A stretch of 64,000 nucleotides of DNA from Adineta ricciae (Eukaryota > Rotifera > Eurotatoria > Adinetida > Adinetidae): assembly GCA_905250025.1 (NCBI GenBank), contig CAJNOJ010000007.1, positions 310,001-374,000 on the forward strand, given 5' to 3'. The position numbers and the translations under genes are program-made. The number at the start of each line of letters is the position of its first letter. Position 1 is the first letter of the stretch. Below the pieces are notes generated by a model that was not told the origin of the DNA, searched no databases, and was given only the letters and a program-made list of their open reading frames with translations. Shown in pieces: positions 1 through 12,543 of this stretch.

Positions 1-101
1 GTCTTCACCTAAAGAAGAATTCTCGTTCTCTTCCATCCAAATTCCATTGATATCAAAAACAAACCTTCATTTGGATCTCGATCATCTGGCAGCGTAGTCA
101 T
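1..101 (-). CDS. RALBP1: RALBP1-like RhoGAP protein, 5' end only (left copy)
   Basis: This is the allelic copy of the gene that runs rightwards from 38188; only its first exon (65-101) and the first eight bases of exon 2 lie in the window, the rest being beyond position 1. The first residues read MTTLPDDRDPNEG as in the other copy. I start at this Met because an upstream in-frame extension to 203 differs at about five of 34 residues between the arms, whereas everything after MTT is identical, which suggests that the extension is 5' UTR. The 56-bp intron (9-64) has GT-AG ends. See the right-arm copy for function. Confidence 0.8.
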
Positions 102-612
102 AGTTGGCAAAAGTCTAATAGAATAAGTTCGTTGAAATGTATCACATAGTGTTACATTGCATTCCAAGTAAATACAAAATTTGTTATTCTTACCACTAGC
201 CAATCAAGTAAATGTCGCTAGTGTAGTTCAATGTTGGAGAGTTGCGTTTTATTTTTATATATTCAAATGAGTAGAAAAAGAATTTTTAAAATTAGTTTTC
301 CGAAATCAGAATTCTGGAAAAAAGGACAACATGGATGCATGAGCGAATCTTGATTGGTCCATATGTTATTGGTTGCTTGCTTGTTGTACTGCTTTTGATT
401 TCCATGTTTTTTTTTCGTAAAACCTGAACTTCATCGCTGAGAATTGACTCTTTCAGTCATTTAAATTAACACTTCGATTGAGGGAAAATTCCGAGTACGA
501 AGTCTCGAGATTGTCATTGACTGAGATCCATGAAGATTTTCTACGAAATTCGAACATAATATCTAATTTTATTTCTAGATTACATTTCTATTAGTTCTCT
601 TGCAACAACATA
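102..612. promoter_or_regulatory. Divergent intergenic region between RALBP1 and RPL27A (left)
   Basis: About 500 bp separate two divergently transcribed genes, so promoters for both must lie here. A pyrimidine-rich acceptor (ttttatttctag, AG at 577-578) stands 34 nt before the RPL27A start and is conserved in the other arm. It marks either a 5' UTR intron or a spliced-leader addition site. No other gene is visible. Confidence 0.6.
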
Positions 613-1146
613 ATGGCAGCACGTGGATCAGCACGTAATACTCGTTTGAATAAAAAACCCAAAAAGACCAAATTACGTGGTAGGTTAATTCATTCGCTAA
701 ATCCAATTAAGTGATCGTTTTCGAATTTTACCAAAGGTAACGTGTCCCATGGTCATGGTCGTATCGGTAAACATCGTAAGCATCCAGGTGGTCGTGGTAA
801 TGCTGGTGGTCTCCATCACCATCGTACACTCTTCGACAAATATCACCCGGGTTATTTTGGTAAAGTTGGTCAACGTGAATTTCACAAACTCAAAAACCGT
901 CGCTGGTGCCCAACCGTCAATCTTGACCGTCTCTGGTCATTGTTAAGTCAACGTACACAAGCAAAATACTCGGAAGGCGAAGCTGCCGTAACGCCTGTTA
1001 TCAATGTTGTCCGATCGGGCTATTTCAAGGTGTTAGGCAAAGGTGTTCTACCTAAACAACCACTTATCGTAAAGGCCAAATTCTTCTCAAGAACAGCCGA
1101 AGAAAAAATCAAAGCTGCCGGCGGTGCTTGTGTATTAGTTGCATGA
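613..1146 (+). CDS. RPL27A: 60S ribosomal protein L27a (uL15), left copy
   Basis: Component of the large cytoplasmic ribosomal subunit. Two exons, 613-679 and 737-1146, with a 57-bp GT-AG intron, encode about 158 residues against 148 in human. The family hallmark [15 protein letters not shown] follows the conserved NVSHGHG, and the C-terminus [16 protein letters not shown] is nearly identical to vertebrate RPL27A. The basic N-terminus ([17 protein letters not shown]) is slightly longer than usual. ATG 613 is chosen because it opens a short basic exon that splices in phase into the conserved domain; the open frame starting at 742 is only the second exon. Compared with the right copy, Ile replaces Val in GRIGKH and Thr replaces Ser in CPTVN, both conservative. 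Confidence 0.97.
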
Positions 1147-2052
1147 GACATTTCAATATCTTTTGTCTCGCAGAAAAGAAGGAAAAATTAAATAAATAAA
1201 TTATCATCATCGTTTTTCGTTTGGTATTTCAACACGAACTGCTTATCTCGTTCCTTTCCTCTTCGAATAGGAAAATCTTTTATTTAAATGAACACTCATC
1301 AGAGAACAAAGTATATGAACGTGAAGTGCTATCAATTAGCCATGAAATACAACTCTAGTAATCAACGTTCGTATCTGTTCTATGCGCATAGTTGAAGTAT
1401 AAACATTATTTGTGTGAACAAGTTAGTACAAAGCAGATAGACAAGCACATACATTTTCGAAATTCATTCATTCATTGGAGAATTTCTTCTACTATATGTA
1501 AGATTTTATTTCTTGTTTGGTTATATGAATACATGAAGAGAAGAAAAGACCACGACAGTTGATAATAATTGTTAATGTAGTTTTCATATCAAAAGAAAAC
1601 GAGAGAAAACAACAAGAATAAATCTCACTAATTTCAACTAAGAAGTTCTGCTTGCTCCTTGATATAGATCAAATCAATAACAAAACACGTATACATGTGT
1701 AAACGATCAACAACAAATGACTTTATCACACGAGTATTATATAAGAGAAGAAAATCAACTCACAAAGATAGAGACAGCAAGAGAGAGAGAGAAAGAAAGA
1801 AAGAGATACAAAAAACACCGATCTATGAGAAGAAGAGAATAAAATGGATTTTGGAAAGAAATACTTGGTCTATGGCAGAGAGGGATCAGTGTATGCAGTA
1901 GAAAATAAAAACTCGTTTACTATTTTTGACGAGAAAACCAAATATGTGCGTTCGAGCAAATCATATAGAGGACATTTAGACGCGTCCAAGCGTAGTACAA
2001 TGATATTTTAGTGATTATATTGTCCAGGTACTAGTTAGAAAATAACAACGAG
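1147..2052. other. Convergent 3' intergenic region (left)
   Basis: RPL27A and the ataxin-1-like gene end towards each other here, so this stretch holds both 3' UTRs. An aataaa-type signal occurs just after RPL27A (aattaaataaataaat near 1186-1201). A GA-rich tract lies at about 1765-1810. No further gene is visible; the 68-codon frame at 1695-1901 is low complexity. Confidence 0.6.
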
Positions 2053-3027
2053 CTACTCATTAGATATTTTGTGACGTTTATTTGATGTTGCCGTGGCAGA
2101 AGCCGACATTTGCCCGTTGATATACCTTCCGACCAAACACTTCGTGGGTGACAGTTGACTGTAATCTGGTTTATCACTTGCTTTTGTTGGCAGAACTTTT
2201 TGCTGTTCGGTCACAGCGATAATAATGTCACCACACTCTAATTGTCGACACTTTAAACCACATCGATGATATGTATGTTCAGGGGATATCGATGACCAGC
2301 ATGAATGCTGATGAACAAAAAATGGCATTTCGGGTTGCACTTGATAAGTTATCTGAAATTGAACGTGATTGAAGTGAAATAAAATGCCACTATTAAGCGT
2401 ACTGTTTTGTCAATTTCATCGATTGAAAAACGTAATTCTGTTTTACCAGTTGTTTTATCTATCGCCCCAATGTGTTCCACCCGTGCTAGAATGCTACATA
2501 AAAGAATGAATCGTTTTGTTTTTTCGAAGATTCTGAATACATTACCTTGAATATTGTTGATTTCGTTTAGCACTTGTCAGAAAATCGTTGGTCGTCAATT
2601 GTTGAATATTCTTCGGTTCACCTGAATCTAAATTAACTAATGTTTCGTGATGAAATTTATTTAGAAAGATTTCATCATCGATTTGTTGCTGTGAAGGTTT
2701 GGGTAATAAACGAGGACAATATTGATGAAATGATCCATTCCGTGGATGATAATCAGTCGGTGAATTATCTGACAATTGATCATTCGTCACTGTCGGCCCA
2801 AAAAATCGTTGATAATTCAAAGTACGAAGTAGATCGATGTAATTCAATGATGCTGCAGAGGCTGATGCAAGGTCAGGGTAGGAAAAATGATAATTCGAAT
2901 TAGATCGAGCTAGACTTTGTGCAGACACATGTTGATTCATAGCTAAATTGGGATTTGAACCACCACGAACAAATCCCGACGATGTTAATGGTATTTCACT
3001 CGTTGTGTGTGTTGTAGATGGATGCAT
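2053..3027 (-). CDS. ATXN1: Ataxin-1-like protein with AXH domain, left copy
   Basis: AXH-domain proteins (ataxin-1, ataxin-1-like/BOAT1) are nuclear transcriptional co-repressor partners; the AXH fold mediates dimerisation and binds Capicua and other factors. Three exons on the minus strand: 2546-3027, 2403-2493 and 2053-2352, with introns of about 50 nt. The AXH domain covers roughly residues 125-255: HHETLVNLDSGEPKNIQQL, then TTNDFLTSA, RVEHIG, MPFFVHQHSCWSSISPE (matching PFFVFGQGWSS.CPE of ataxin-1) and LECGDIIIAVT. The N-terminal ~120 residues are Ser/Asn-rich with no polyglutamine tract. At about 290 residues it is far shorter than human ataxin-1 (~815). The C-terminal tail ends SNKRHKISNE, with a KRHK that could serve as nuclear-localisation signal. 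Confidence 0.85.
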
Positions 3028-4219
3028 CTAGTTTGACTTATCTAATCACTCCGTATTGTTTGTTCCACGTACTATAAGAGAAGAAGAAAAAAAAAAGAAC
3101 TTGCTTTTTTCACTATAAAGAAGAGAGGGGCTTGAAAAACTACGTAATATACTCTACTCTCACTAGTTGATGGCTTCCTGTGCCGATTGACAGACGAATA
3201 GTCAACGAAAAACGGGATTCTCTCGAAGGAAAAGACAGGGGGAAAAAAGAGAATGAGAAGAAATAAAAGACATGCTTTGTAATATATTGATATATATATA
3301 TATCGATGACTCTTATAAAAAAAAAACGACCATATGCATACAAGAACATGCACGATCAACAAAGAACAAAATCTACTAGCATTTCATCATTTTCTTCACT
3401 TCACGTTGAATCATAGGTCTTAGTCATATCGAAGTTAAAATTTGGCAAACGTCGACTAGAAAAACAAATTTCTTCTCCCGCGACTATATGAGTTAGTAAA
3501 AAAGAAAATCGACCACTGTCAATTTTCTCTTTCTTATTGACTTAAGATCAATTGACTGACAAGAATATATTTAGCCTTTTACCCTCGATTCTATTCAGAA
3601 GAAAAATAAAAGTAAATAAAACTCAACTTCAGATTCATTTCACTCATTGTGCATATATGGACATCCACACACAGCATACGACTGTGTGTGTGTGTGTGCG
3701 TATATATATAATAATACTAACAGCATCAACATTATTTATCAATTCTCTAATCTTGCAACCCACTTACCTTAGCTTCTTTGACATTTGCTTGCTACTTGTA
3801 ATATTGACGATGGCAATTCGTAACTACAGAGAAAAAGAGGAAAAGGCCGCCGATGTCGTCGCCGTCGTTACAACTATCTACCCTCATATTTTCTTTTTTC
3901 CTCTTCTCTTTCTTATTTTTTTTTCTTGCCGTATTATTTAACGAAACCAGAGAAAGAACCGATGTACGCACACTTTCACCCACTATTTTTCTCTGCGTAC
4001 TGTAACGTATTCGCCCATTTGTAGTTTACAAACGCGCGTTGGTGCTAAGGGAGTGTGAATAAAAAGAAAGAGAAAAGGTAGTCAAAGAAAGGAAAACATC
4101 AGCTGCAAAACACATGAGAACAATAGTTGTCGATAAGAAGAGAGAAAAAACACTTTGCAAGATTTTATTCCAACGTAGAGAAAATACCACAAACAGAAAA
4201 AGATAAACGAAAAGATATT
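3028..4219. promoter_or_regulatory. Intergenic region between IFT88 3' end and ataxin-1-like 5' end (left region)
   Basis: On the minus strand IFT88 lies upstream and ataxin-1-like begins at 3027 going left, so this 1.2 kb contains the 5' flank of the ataxin-1-like gene and the IFT88 3' flank. It holds purine/pyrimidine-rich tracts, a TA run near 3290-3302 and a GT/TA microsatellite at about 3684-3710. Open frames at 3552-3941 lose frame in the other arm, so they are not coding. Confidence 0.5.
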
Positions 4220-7200
4220 TCAGTCAGGTAAAAGTTCAGCGGCGTCATCGTTGTCATCGAATAGAGCTTTATTTAATTCTTTTCGTCGTATAGCTGTTTT
4301 CGGCCGTCCATCGGCCATATCTTGAGGAAATTCATCAACAAACGGTTGAATCGAAGCTGGTTCTAAAGTTCAATACAGATATCGTTTTCTTGCCTGATCA
4401 ATGAAAAGCCTAGTTGTAATACCTGGGCGAGAGAAAACACCCTCCGTATTGCTCAGATCAATTGGTGTTCGTTTACGACCGCTCGATTGTCGAGTATCAT
4501 CACCTCTGAATTGAGAAACTAGGAGAAGAAACAATGAAGTTAGCAACAAAGCGTTCGTTGTCTTACCATCTTGATCAGCGTGAGAGACCTTTCGACCTTT
4601 GACAATTCCACGACTTTTATCTGCACTTGTTTGTCGCTATAGAGAAACATTCGCGCTTATCTGGTTAAGTTAGAATTTTTAAACGTACTTGAAGTTTGAT
4701 TTCTTTGATTTTATTCGCTTTTTTCAACTCCATTTCATAGTTTTCACGTTCAGGAAGACCAAGATCCGTTGAAATCTTCACCAAAAATTGTATGCCTAGA
4801 TGTTCATTAGCTAATTATATATCTCTTACGACGTCACTAACCCTTGATTAGAAAAAACAGTGTATCCTTATCAATTCTTCAGATAAAATAGAGAGAAGAC
4901 TAACGATATTTGCATATTTCAATTACTTTATCGTGAAGATCAAACATTTTCCTTTTTTTTAAAAACTATAATATAACATTCTTTACGATTGTCCAATATA
5001 TCAAACACTTTGCAGGGAAAAAGAAAAATTCCAGCTAATAATCAGAACGTTCTCACAATATCATATCGCGATCCTTCCGAGAATCTAATAGTAAATTCTA
5101 CTACCAGCCATGTTTCTCACCTTACTCGGCTAAGTAAAGCTAATTGCATCTTGTAAGATATAAAACTTCTTTCTAGGCACAGAGAACATAGATAATTATA
5201 AGAATATGTTATCACAATCATGTCAACACCATCTGGTACTTTTCCTGTCATTAAATTGAATACATTAACTACATTTGTTCGCACTATATTCGAAAAGCAA
5301 AATCTTCTTCGTCGTTGCAAAATATACATTACTTATTAAGCCTTTTGTCTCTAAAAATATGCAACTTTCTATCTACAGACATTCGTAATTATTATCCTAT
5401 GCGTGTTAGCCCACCGTTGACAGATGTTCTTCGTAACCTATCTATATATATCTGACTGAGTAATTTCTATTGAAATTCTTACAGTCGATGTCATCAGGAA
5501 AATGAATATGAATCCATTTATATTTCTCTAGAGCAGCTGTATAATCACCATGACGGCGATAACATGAAGCGACCATTAAATGCCATTTGATTTCTCCAGG
5601 CCTAGAATAAACTTGTTTTTCATTAACGAAAGTCATCAAAATTCTTCAATGTACTTGACTAATGCAGCTTGTGCACAGAATTCGACAGCTTTATCTGGAT
5701 ACTGTGTTTCCAGGTAATAAGATGCAAGCCATTCTAACGTTTCGATGTCACATGGATTATGTCGAAAAGCCTGAACAGAAAGAAGAAGTCAAGTTTTCAC
5801 TAAGTTCGATTTCAAAAAGAATTCATACGTCGAAATAGTACTGTAGCGCCTCTGATTTATCTCCTTGCATGTCTATAACTTCGCCGATTCGTCGGTGTAG
5901 ATGACCGTCGGTTCGATATTTACTTAGCGCTTGTAAATACCTTCAAAAGAAACACATTTGCACACGAATGAACCTTTGTTCAACAGACCAGCTTTTCGCA
6001 TGTTCGGAATCGTTCGTTTGTTGCAAAACTTCTCCCATAAGACAAAATACTTGAGCATTGGCCGGTTGAATGCTTTCGTACTTATGGAGAAGATCTTTAA
6101 CGCGTTGGTACTGATTTGATTTCTGCAATGTTAAAACTAAATATGGAAGAGAGCTTGTTATGTAAATAGCAACGATCATCGAAACATTACTGAGATTATG
6201 AAGAGCTTCTACAGAGCCGGCATCAATATTCAATGCTTCTTCATAATAATACCGTGCTTTGTCATAGTCCTCTTGAGCAAAGCAGCAATTGCCTTTATTC
6301 GTCAATGCTTTGAACAAAACAAAAAGAGCCCAGGTGAATGATAAAAAGACTAGCGTCACATACAAGCTGGATTGAATTTGTCAGTTTTTAAAGCTAAATC
6401 AGCATATTTGTGTGCATTATTCAGATCCTTTTCCTATAGTTGAAATAGTAGATCTCAAATACTATTTTACAGACTAAAACGCTTTAACTTACCAAAAAGT
6501 ACAAAAATGATAAATTCGTTGCCGCTAAGAACAAAACATTCATTCAATCAATTGCTGATCAACTATTTTCGTACATACCTGCACTGGCTAATTTTGCTTC
6601 AGCTTTTTCGAATTCTTTCAATGTTGAAATGGCCTGAAATAGTCATTTCTTTTCTTTATTCTCTTATTTCAATCTCGTTTTGCTTTACTTTGGCAAAATT
6701 GTTTTCTCGTAAATAAGCAATTGCTTTCTGGATCTCCAGACCACTTGCTAATTCGAGATAGGTCGAATTGCGTACTTGATCGATACACCATTCATAACCA
6801 CCAACGAAATCTCCATCGAAATTGTTGCCAACTATTTTCGCAGCGGTGACAATGACATGTTCAGCAAAGCGACGACTAAACAAAACCGAAGATAAAAACA
6901 TTAAACAGTCCAATACTCGTACCGTTTTCGTTCGAATTGCCTCAGCCGATCATCTCTTGTCGCTTCAAGAACCAGGTTGGCTTGTTTATTCTCTTTATCA
7001 ACCTAGATGAAAGCATTTACGCATATAAGCAGTCATTATTGGATTTGAATAATTACTGAAGGCTGGTAATCTTCATCTGAACTGAGAAAAGGTATTTTTA
7101 GAAGATCAGTAAACACTCGTCGAGTTTTATCACGTTGAGTCAATGCATGATAGCACAGCAGAAGATTTAAGCCGCTACGATAATTCGGGCGTTCTTGCAT

Positions 7201-8613
7201 AATCGATTCATATGCCTGAGCGGCTTCAGCATATTGACCCATGAGAATATGTGTCGCCGCTATATTCTCACGAATTTTAAACCTAAAATTGTACATTTGA
7301 CTGTAATGAACCGGAACTGAACAACAAATAACACTTTACTTCAAATCAGCATTTTGTTCGGGGATTTGATCGAGAGCCATGCGATACATTTTTAATGCTT
7401 TAGCATACTGTTTCGAATGTAGATATACATTTCCAATATTAATTCGCCTGTCCATGTCAAAAGATAGGGGATGTATTCGGTTCATTGGAAAAACAACAAG
7501 TTTGACTTACAATCGATGGGGAATAGGTAGGAGTTTGCTTTTTAACAACGTATTATAATGATTCAGTGCTTCGGAATTCATTCCACATTTAGTGTACATA
7601 TTGGCACAATGGAGAATAGTCTAAAAAATAAGTGAATACTGTAGATATATGTTGAGCTTAAGCGAAGTTCTAAAACAGGACGATCACAATCTCCACATTT
7701 ATAAATCGATACGTACAAAGCCAGCCAGACTCATATCTGCTTCGCCAAGGTTCTGCTCTTCACGATAACGTGTCAGACTCTTTTCACTTCGCATAGCTTC
7801 TTCCGCTTTTTCCAACGCCTAACAAAATATTTCTAAACATAGACAACAGATTCAAATATATTCCCTACCAATTTTGTATCATTCTTCTCATCAGCTAGAC
7901 AACTTTCTCCGACGAGATCAATAATTGCCTTCTCCATTTTTCTCACTTTATCTTCACTCCTGAAATATGCAAACCAATATCAACGATTATTTTAAAACTA
8001 AAAATACGCACGTTTCTTCTTTCTTTTCGAATACTGTCGGTCCCGATACGGTCGTGGCACCACTCAAACCACTAGCCATAAAACCTGCGCCTTGAACGGC
8101 AGTTGTTGGCCGTTTTTGACCTGCTGCACCTGTTTGAAGACGGCGAGATGCAGAGCCGGGCGGCGCACCCATCATACCGTTCTGCTGGGCTGCACGTGAT
8201 GCAGTTCCCAATCGTCCCGAAGATGTACCCGGTGGTGGAGCATTTTTCTGCCGACTGAAAACATTCTTCATTTTCGAAAAGAATCCACCCTGAAAGGTAT
8301 TCACATAGACTTTCAAATGTTCGAAAAAATATCATCTCACCTTTTGTGCCGCAGTACCAGGTTGACCAGTCTAAGAAAAATGCGAATATTCTATCGAATT
8401 AATTTTCAAACAGAGAAAAATTCTCTACCGGTGGAGCTCGTCGGCCATGGCTAGTCTTTAGTACTGCTTGTTGCAAATCGTTATCATATTTCAGACTCTT
8501 CAAAGAAAAGCGAATCGTCATGGTCCACTTATCATCAAGATTAGACTTACATCAGTATCTAGCAAAGGATTGTAGTCATTAAAGCCAGAGTACGAATCAG
8601 GTTTATCAGTCAT
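4220..8613 (-). CDS. IFT88: Intraflagellar transport protein 88 (TPR protein), left copy
   Basis: IFT88 is a core subunit of the IFT-B complex that moves cargo along ciliary microtubules and is needed to build cilia. Many short exons encode an N-terminus with SGFNDYNPLLDTD and LKTSHGRRAPP (human: SGYNDYNPI, VRTSHGRRPP), a disordered Gly/Ser/Arg linker, then about ten TPR repeats including YRMALDQIPEQNADLK, LTNKGNCCFAQEDYDKA and WHLMVASCYRRHGDYTAAL, and an acidic C-terminus ending AAELLPD. Introns are mostly about 50-60 nt; one of 687 bp (4796-5482) interrupts the last TPR region. ATG 8613 is chosen by homology and by the splice acceptor 10 nt upstream. The stop codon here is TGA, but TAA in the right copy. 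A FAM47E-like gene lies just upstream on the same strand. Confidence 0.93.
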
Positions 8614-8728
8614 CGTGATTATCTGAAAGAAAAATACCGTCGATATATTTCTTTTAATATTTTTTTTGCTTTATATATGGTTAATTTAAAGATAAAATAT
8701 CTATACATATATAGGATGTCTATGTTTT

Positions 8729-10846
8729 TTAAGATGCGTAGAGTCCTGTGCGGTTCATCTGACCTTCAGTCAGATGATTGCGACGATATTGTTCAACATC
8801 ACTTATTAACTAAACGAAAAGCGAAAGTTTGAACGACTGTATTCTTTAATTAATTATCTATAGTTTACTTTTGGCATTCGAGTGGCGTTTGTTTCCAAAA
8901 GGTAATCTCGGAAAGCATTCACACCGTGTAATGGAGCCAGACGAGAATTCTACAGTGAATAAAAACAATGCAGGACAATTTTAGCAAAATAATTCACTCT
9001 ATGCCTTACAATCTCTTCTTCGCGTTTACGAGATGTATCTTCTCGTTCAGCTCTAGTGGCTTTTGGGTCAATCAATTCCTCTGTTGTTAATTTACGATGC
9101 CAGAGAGTTTTTGGTAAATACCATGCGCCGTATCGATACTTTTGCGTATGTGGCCGTTGATTGATAAGTGCAGTGGTGATCTCTTTCGCCTTAGCACTAC
9201 CGGAACCCATACGCTATTGGTTCAACTGAATTAATTCATACTCTCAATAACTTCTGGTAAAACTTACCATTTCTGATAGAGTTCCTGTTGGTTGTTGTGG
9301 TTCGGCAATCATTGTGTCTTGTGTGCCATCTCGCAAGTCAACTGGAATCTAGTGAATATCACAACAGAGTCAGATATAGTAAAGATTTGTTCGACGAACT
9401 CGTGTCATTTCCACCACTTTGATTGGTACACTTAACGATGGTTTTGTGTCGTAAGCAGTAGAAAAGAGATTCCTGACTACAGCTGGATCAATATCTGTAT
9501 TTGTTTCTCCGCCTAAATCGTATAACCAGGCACAAAATTGTTCTGATACATGACGTAGTTTTGTTTCCTGTACGGAAAGGAGAATTGAGCGAAGAAAGAA
9601 CAACGAAACTTTTATTACCATAGCTGTAGCTGCTTGTTCATCTTGACTAGGACCTTTTGCACGCTGTTTTTGACGTTGCTTTTCAATATACCATCGGTAA
9701 GGATTCCGTTGTTTTCTATCGTATTCTTCAGCATTCCACTGATTACCAGCATCATCATAAACAACTCCATTGCGAGTAATTCTTGGTGGATTTGGTTTAT
9801 TCTCAGATAATTCCGGTAATTGCTTGCTAGAGTCAATGCGTGCTTTCGTAGCTAAATCATTGGATAACTCACTAATGCCTCTATCATTTACAAATATAGA
9901 TTAGATGGTCACATACAGAACGAGCTAAAGTTTGTATCTTACATTTTCTCTGTTTCTTGAGACGCATGTTCAAAACCACTCTTATCACTTTCAACCGTTT
10001 CAGCTTGCGTTAATCCCTCCATTCCTGACGATAGGAATGTGTCATTCTGTCCATCAACAGACGGAACTGGATCCTCCGCATCGTAACGTAATAGTTCCGC
10101 TTCAAACAATCTTGTCACACGATCGTATGTCTATCGAGATGGAACTTATCATACGCATCGCTGGTAACCACAATACATACTTCAGGTGTTAATACTTTAC
10201 TAAAATGTTCAAAGAAGGCGACTGGATGTTCCAATAAACTTGATATATAATGATCAATAGTTCGTCTTCGTTTTTCTGCAGCAGGTATTTCTCGACTGTA
10301 GTATTTCTGATGTGCACTGAGCCGCGATTGAGCGTTTACTACGCAAGATTTGACTCGGCGCGGCTCAGCTAGTAGTACTGGCCCAAGTCCTTTTTCGGGC
10401 TAAATGATTCAATGTTCAAACAATACTTGCTCAAAGTTCTCATTACCTGTAACATAATATCATCATGGCATGGGGGTAAACCATCGCGAAAATCATCGAG
10501 ACCATCCTTAACAAATTTCCAATTTTTCGTGTTGATATTGCTCGGATATTTCATCCGAATTCGTTCACGGTACCTATAGTGAATAAAAGCAAAGTTTTTC
10601 AATCGATACCATATCTCCGCATTAAATCGCATGCAAGAATTTAGCATAGCAAAAAGTAGCTAATTATATGCATAGAGAATCTATCTCACTTTTCGGAAGA
10701 AGCTGTTTTCCTAGATTTAATTTGACAATTTAGTTTCATAACAAAATAGGAAATATATGACGAAAAATATACCATGGTTGAAATTTCGGTGGCCGACGTC
10801 GATCATCGATAGTTGGTAGAAGAACATATTTCAAATCGTTACTCAT
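8729..10846 (-). CDS. FAM47E-like protein, left copy
   Basis: Multi-exon gene of roughly 500 residues. The N-terminal part contains NWKFVKDGLDDFRDGLPPC, which resembles the FAM47/FAM47E family signature (FVK.GLDDFR.G.PPC), followed by a basic segment (AEKRRRTIDHYISSLLEHP) and a C-terminal domain with FCAWLYDLGGE, FSTAYDTKPSLSVPIKVVE and IPVDLRDGTQDT. FAM47E is reported in mammals to promote histone arginine methylation by stabilising PRMT5; whether that applies here is unknown. The start ATG 10846 opens a short exon (SNDLKYVLLPTIDDRRRPP) that splices in phase into the conserved block. Its stop lies about 115 bp before the IFT88 start, hinting at a shared transcript. Assignment to the family rests on remembered motifs, not a search. 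Confidence 0.7.
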
Positions 10847-12543
10847 GCTGATGCACTCGATCGATCGATGCAATGAATTCTAACAAATTTGATCGAGAAC
10901 CATTAGAGTATCCTATGCAAGTTTTTGCTAGGGTAACCACCAATATCAGTTTCCAAATGAAACTTCCGGCGAAAACAAACTGATTTTCGCATTTAATTCT
11001 ACATTCAATTAGTACAATTGAAATATCAGTGAAAATACGTGAGCAAATTCGAGAATAGATGCCGCCAGTTACCACTACCATTAAGAAAAGTCATATATAT
11101 ATATATATATATGGTATTAAAATCTTTTCTGCATAAATTTTTATCAATCAGCGAACATCGGAAATAAATGAAAGGCCTATTTTTACCGAACAGCCCACCT
11201 ATCGCGATCATGATTTCAGTTCATTCTTCTCTATTGTTTATGAAATTGCTTCTGACCTACTATTGTGCTCTACTTTGAGTATCTCATTAACGTTTCAAGC
11301 CGAACTCAAGGTTGTTTTTCATCGAATTCTAAGTATAACATCTCTAATGCATTCTTATTTTAATCAAGATTGAAGTTTAAATCCGATTCCATTCAATTTG
11401 CCTGTATCCAATTAAAAACTTTTGCTATCCGAAAGGTCATCGTTTGCTTCGACTAGTTTTTCTTCCTATAAAGATCATTCATATACGATGCTGAGAAAGC
11501 AGAAATGGCACCTAATTACACCACTCAGCGTTCGTTACCGAATACAAATTTATTTGACAAAAGACTAATGTTAATGGCAACTGTCGGCCGATTTGTTAAG
11601 TGTCACATCATTATAATTTCAAATTAAATTTTCGTTTCATTTTACAATTTAATCTAACAATCGTTATCATTCATTTGTCACTCATCAAAAAACAATTTAC
11701 TAATTAATTCATACACAAAAACAAAATTTTCTCTTTTATTCATTCCTTATTTCAGATGTTATCTTTTCTCCGCACATCTTGTATCAAAACAACTAAACAA
11801 GAATGCTAATTGATCCAAGGTCCGTCACTTTCTCCCTGAGTTTCCACACCTATACAGTTCGCTTCCCTTCCTCCCTCTCTCTCTCTCTCTCTCAATTGAC
11901 ACAATCAGACATCTGTTTTTCTGAGATAAAATCTTTTTATTCATTTGTTTGCCGTTTTCTGCCTCTTCAATAAAAGAAAAACAACAGATCGATCGATATT
12001 CTTTTTTAGCAAAATGAAAAGAAACGAAAGTAAAAGGCATATGTAAAGAAAAACAGTTGACGATGAATAAAAAACCAGATAATGAATAAACTTCAAAGCA
12101 AAGAGAATCAAACGAAAGAAGAAGAAAAAGAGAGAAACGAGAACATGAATATTGAACATAAGAGAAGTGTACTGTGCACCGGGCGATCGCATATACACAC
12201 ACACGCACATACATATGACATATAGAAAACAAAGATTAGGAGAATGTGTAAAACCACTCATACACACACGCATACATAGAATGTACAAGAGCAAGAAAGA
12301 ACACACAGAAGAGGGTGTCGAACATCCCATGTAGAGAACTATGTATAAAAAACAATTAATAAATGAGATTCACTGTTATTTCTCTTGTTCTAATGCATAT
12401 GTTACAAAGAAAAAAGAAACTTCAACTGTCAACACACCTGACCGGACATAAAAAAAGAAGAGATCTACGAGAATACTGTTGATAATACTGTCTGCGAGAA
12501 AATTGAGTTGTTTAGAATCCAAAGCACCACGAATCACATTGTA
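10847..12543. other. Intergenic region between SoxD 3' end and FAM47E-like 5' end (left)
   Basis: About 1.7 kb that should hold the SoxD 3' UTR (right side) and the promoter of the FAM47E-like gene (left side). It includes a TA repeat near 11093-11111, a TC repeat at 11874-11894 and an AC-rich run near 12190-12210. Open frames of up to 135 codons are Tyr/Phe/Cys-rich translations of these repeats and are not preserved in frame between the arms. No gene is supported. Confidence 0.55.

Noticed and set aside
3552-3941. 129-codon frame with partner at 34358-34690
   Set aside because: Only the downstream half matches between arms and the upstream half changes frame at a microsatellite; composition is that of intergenic DNA.
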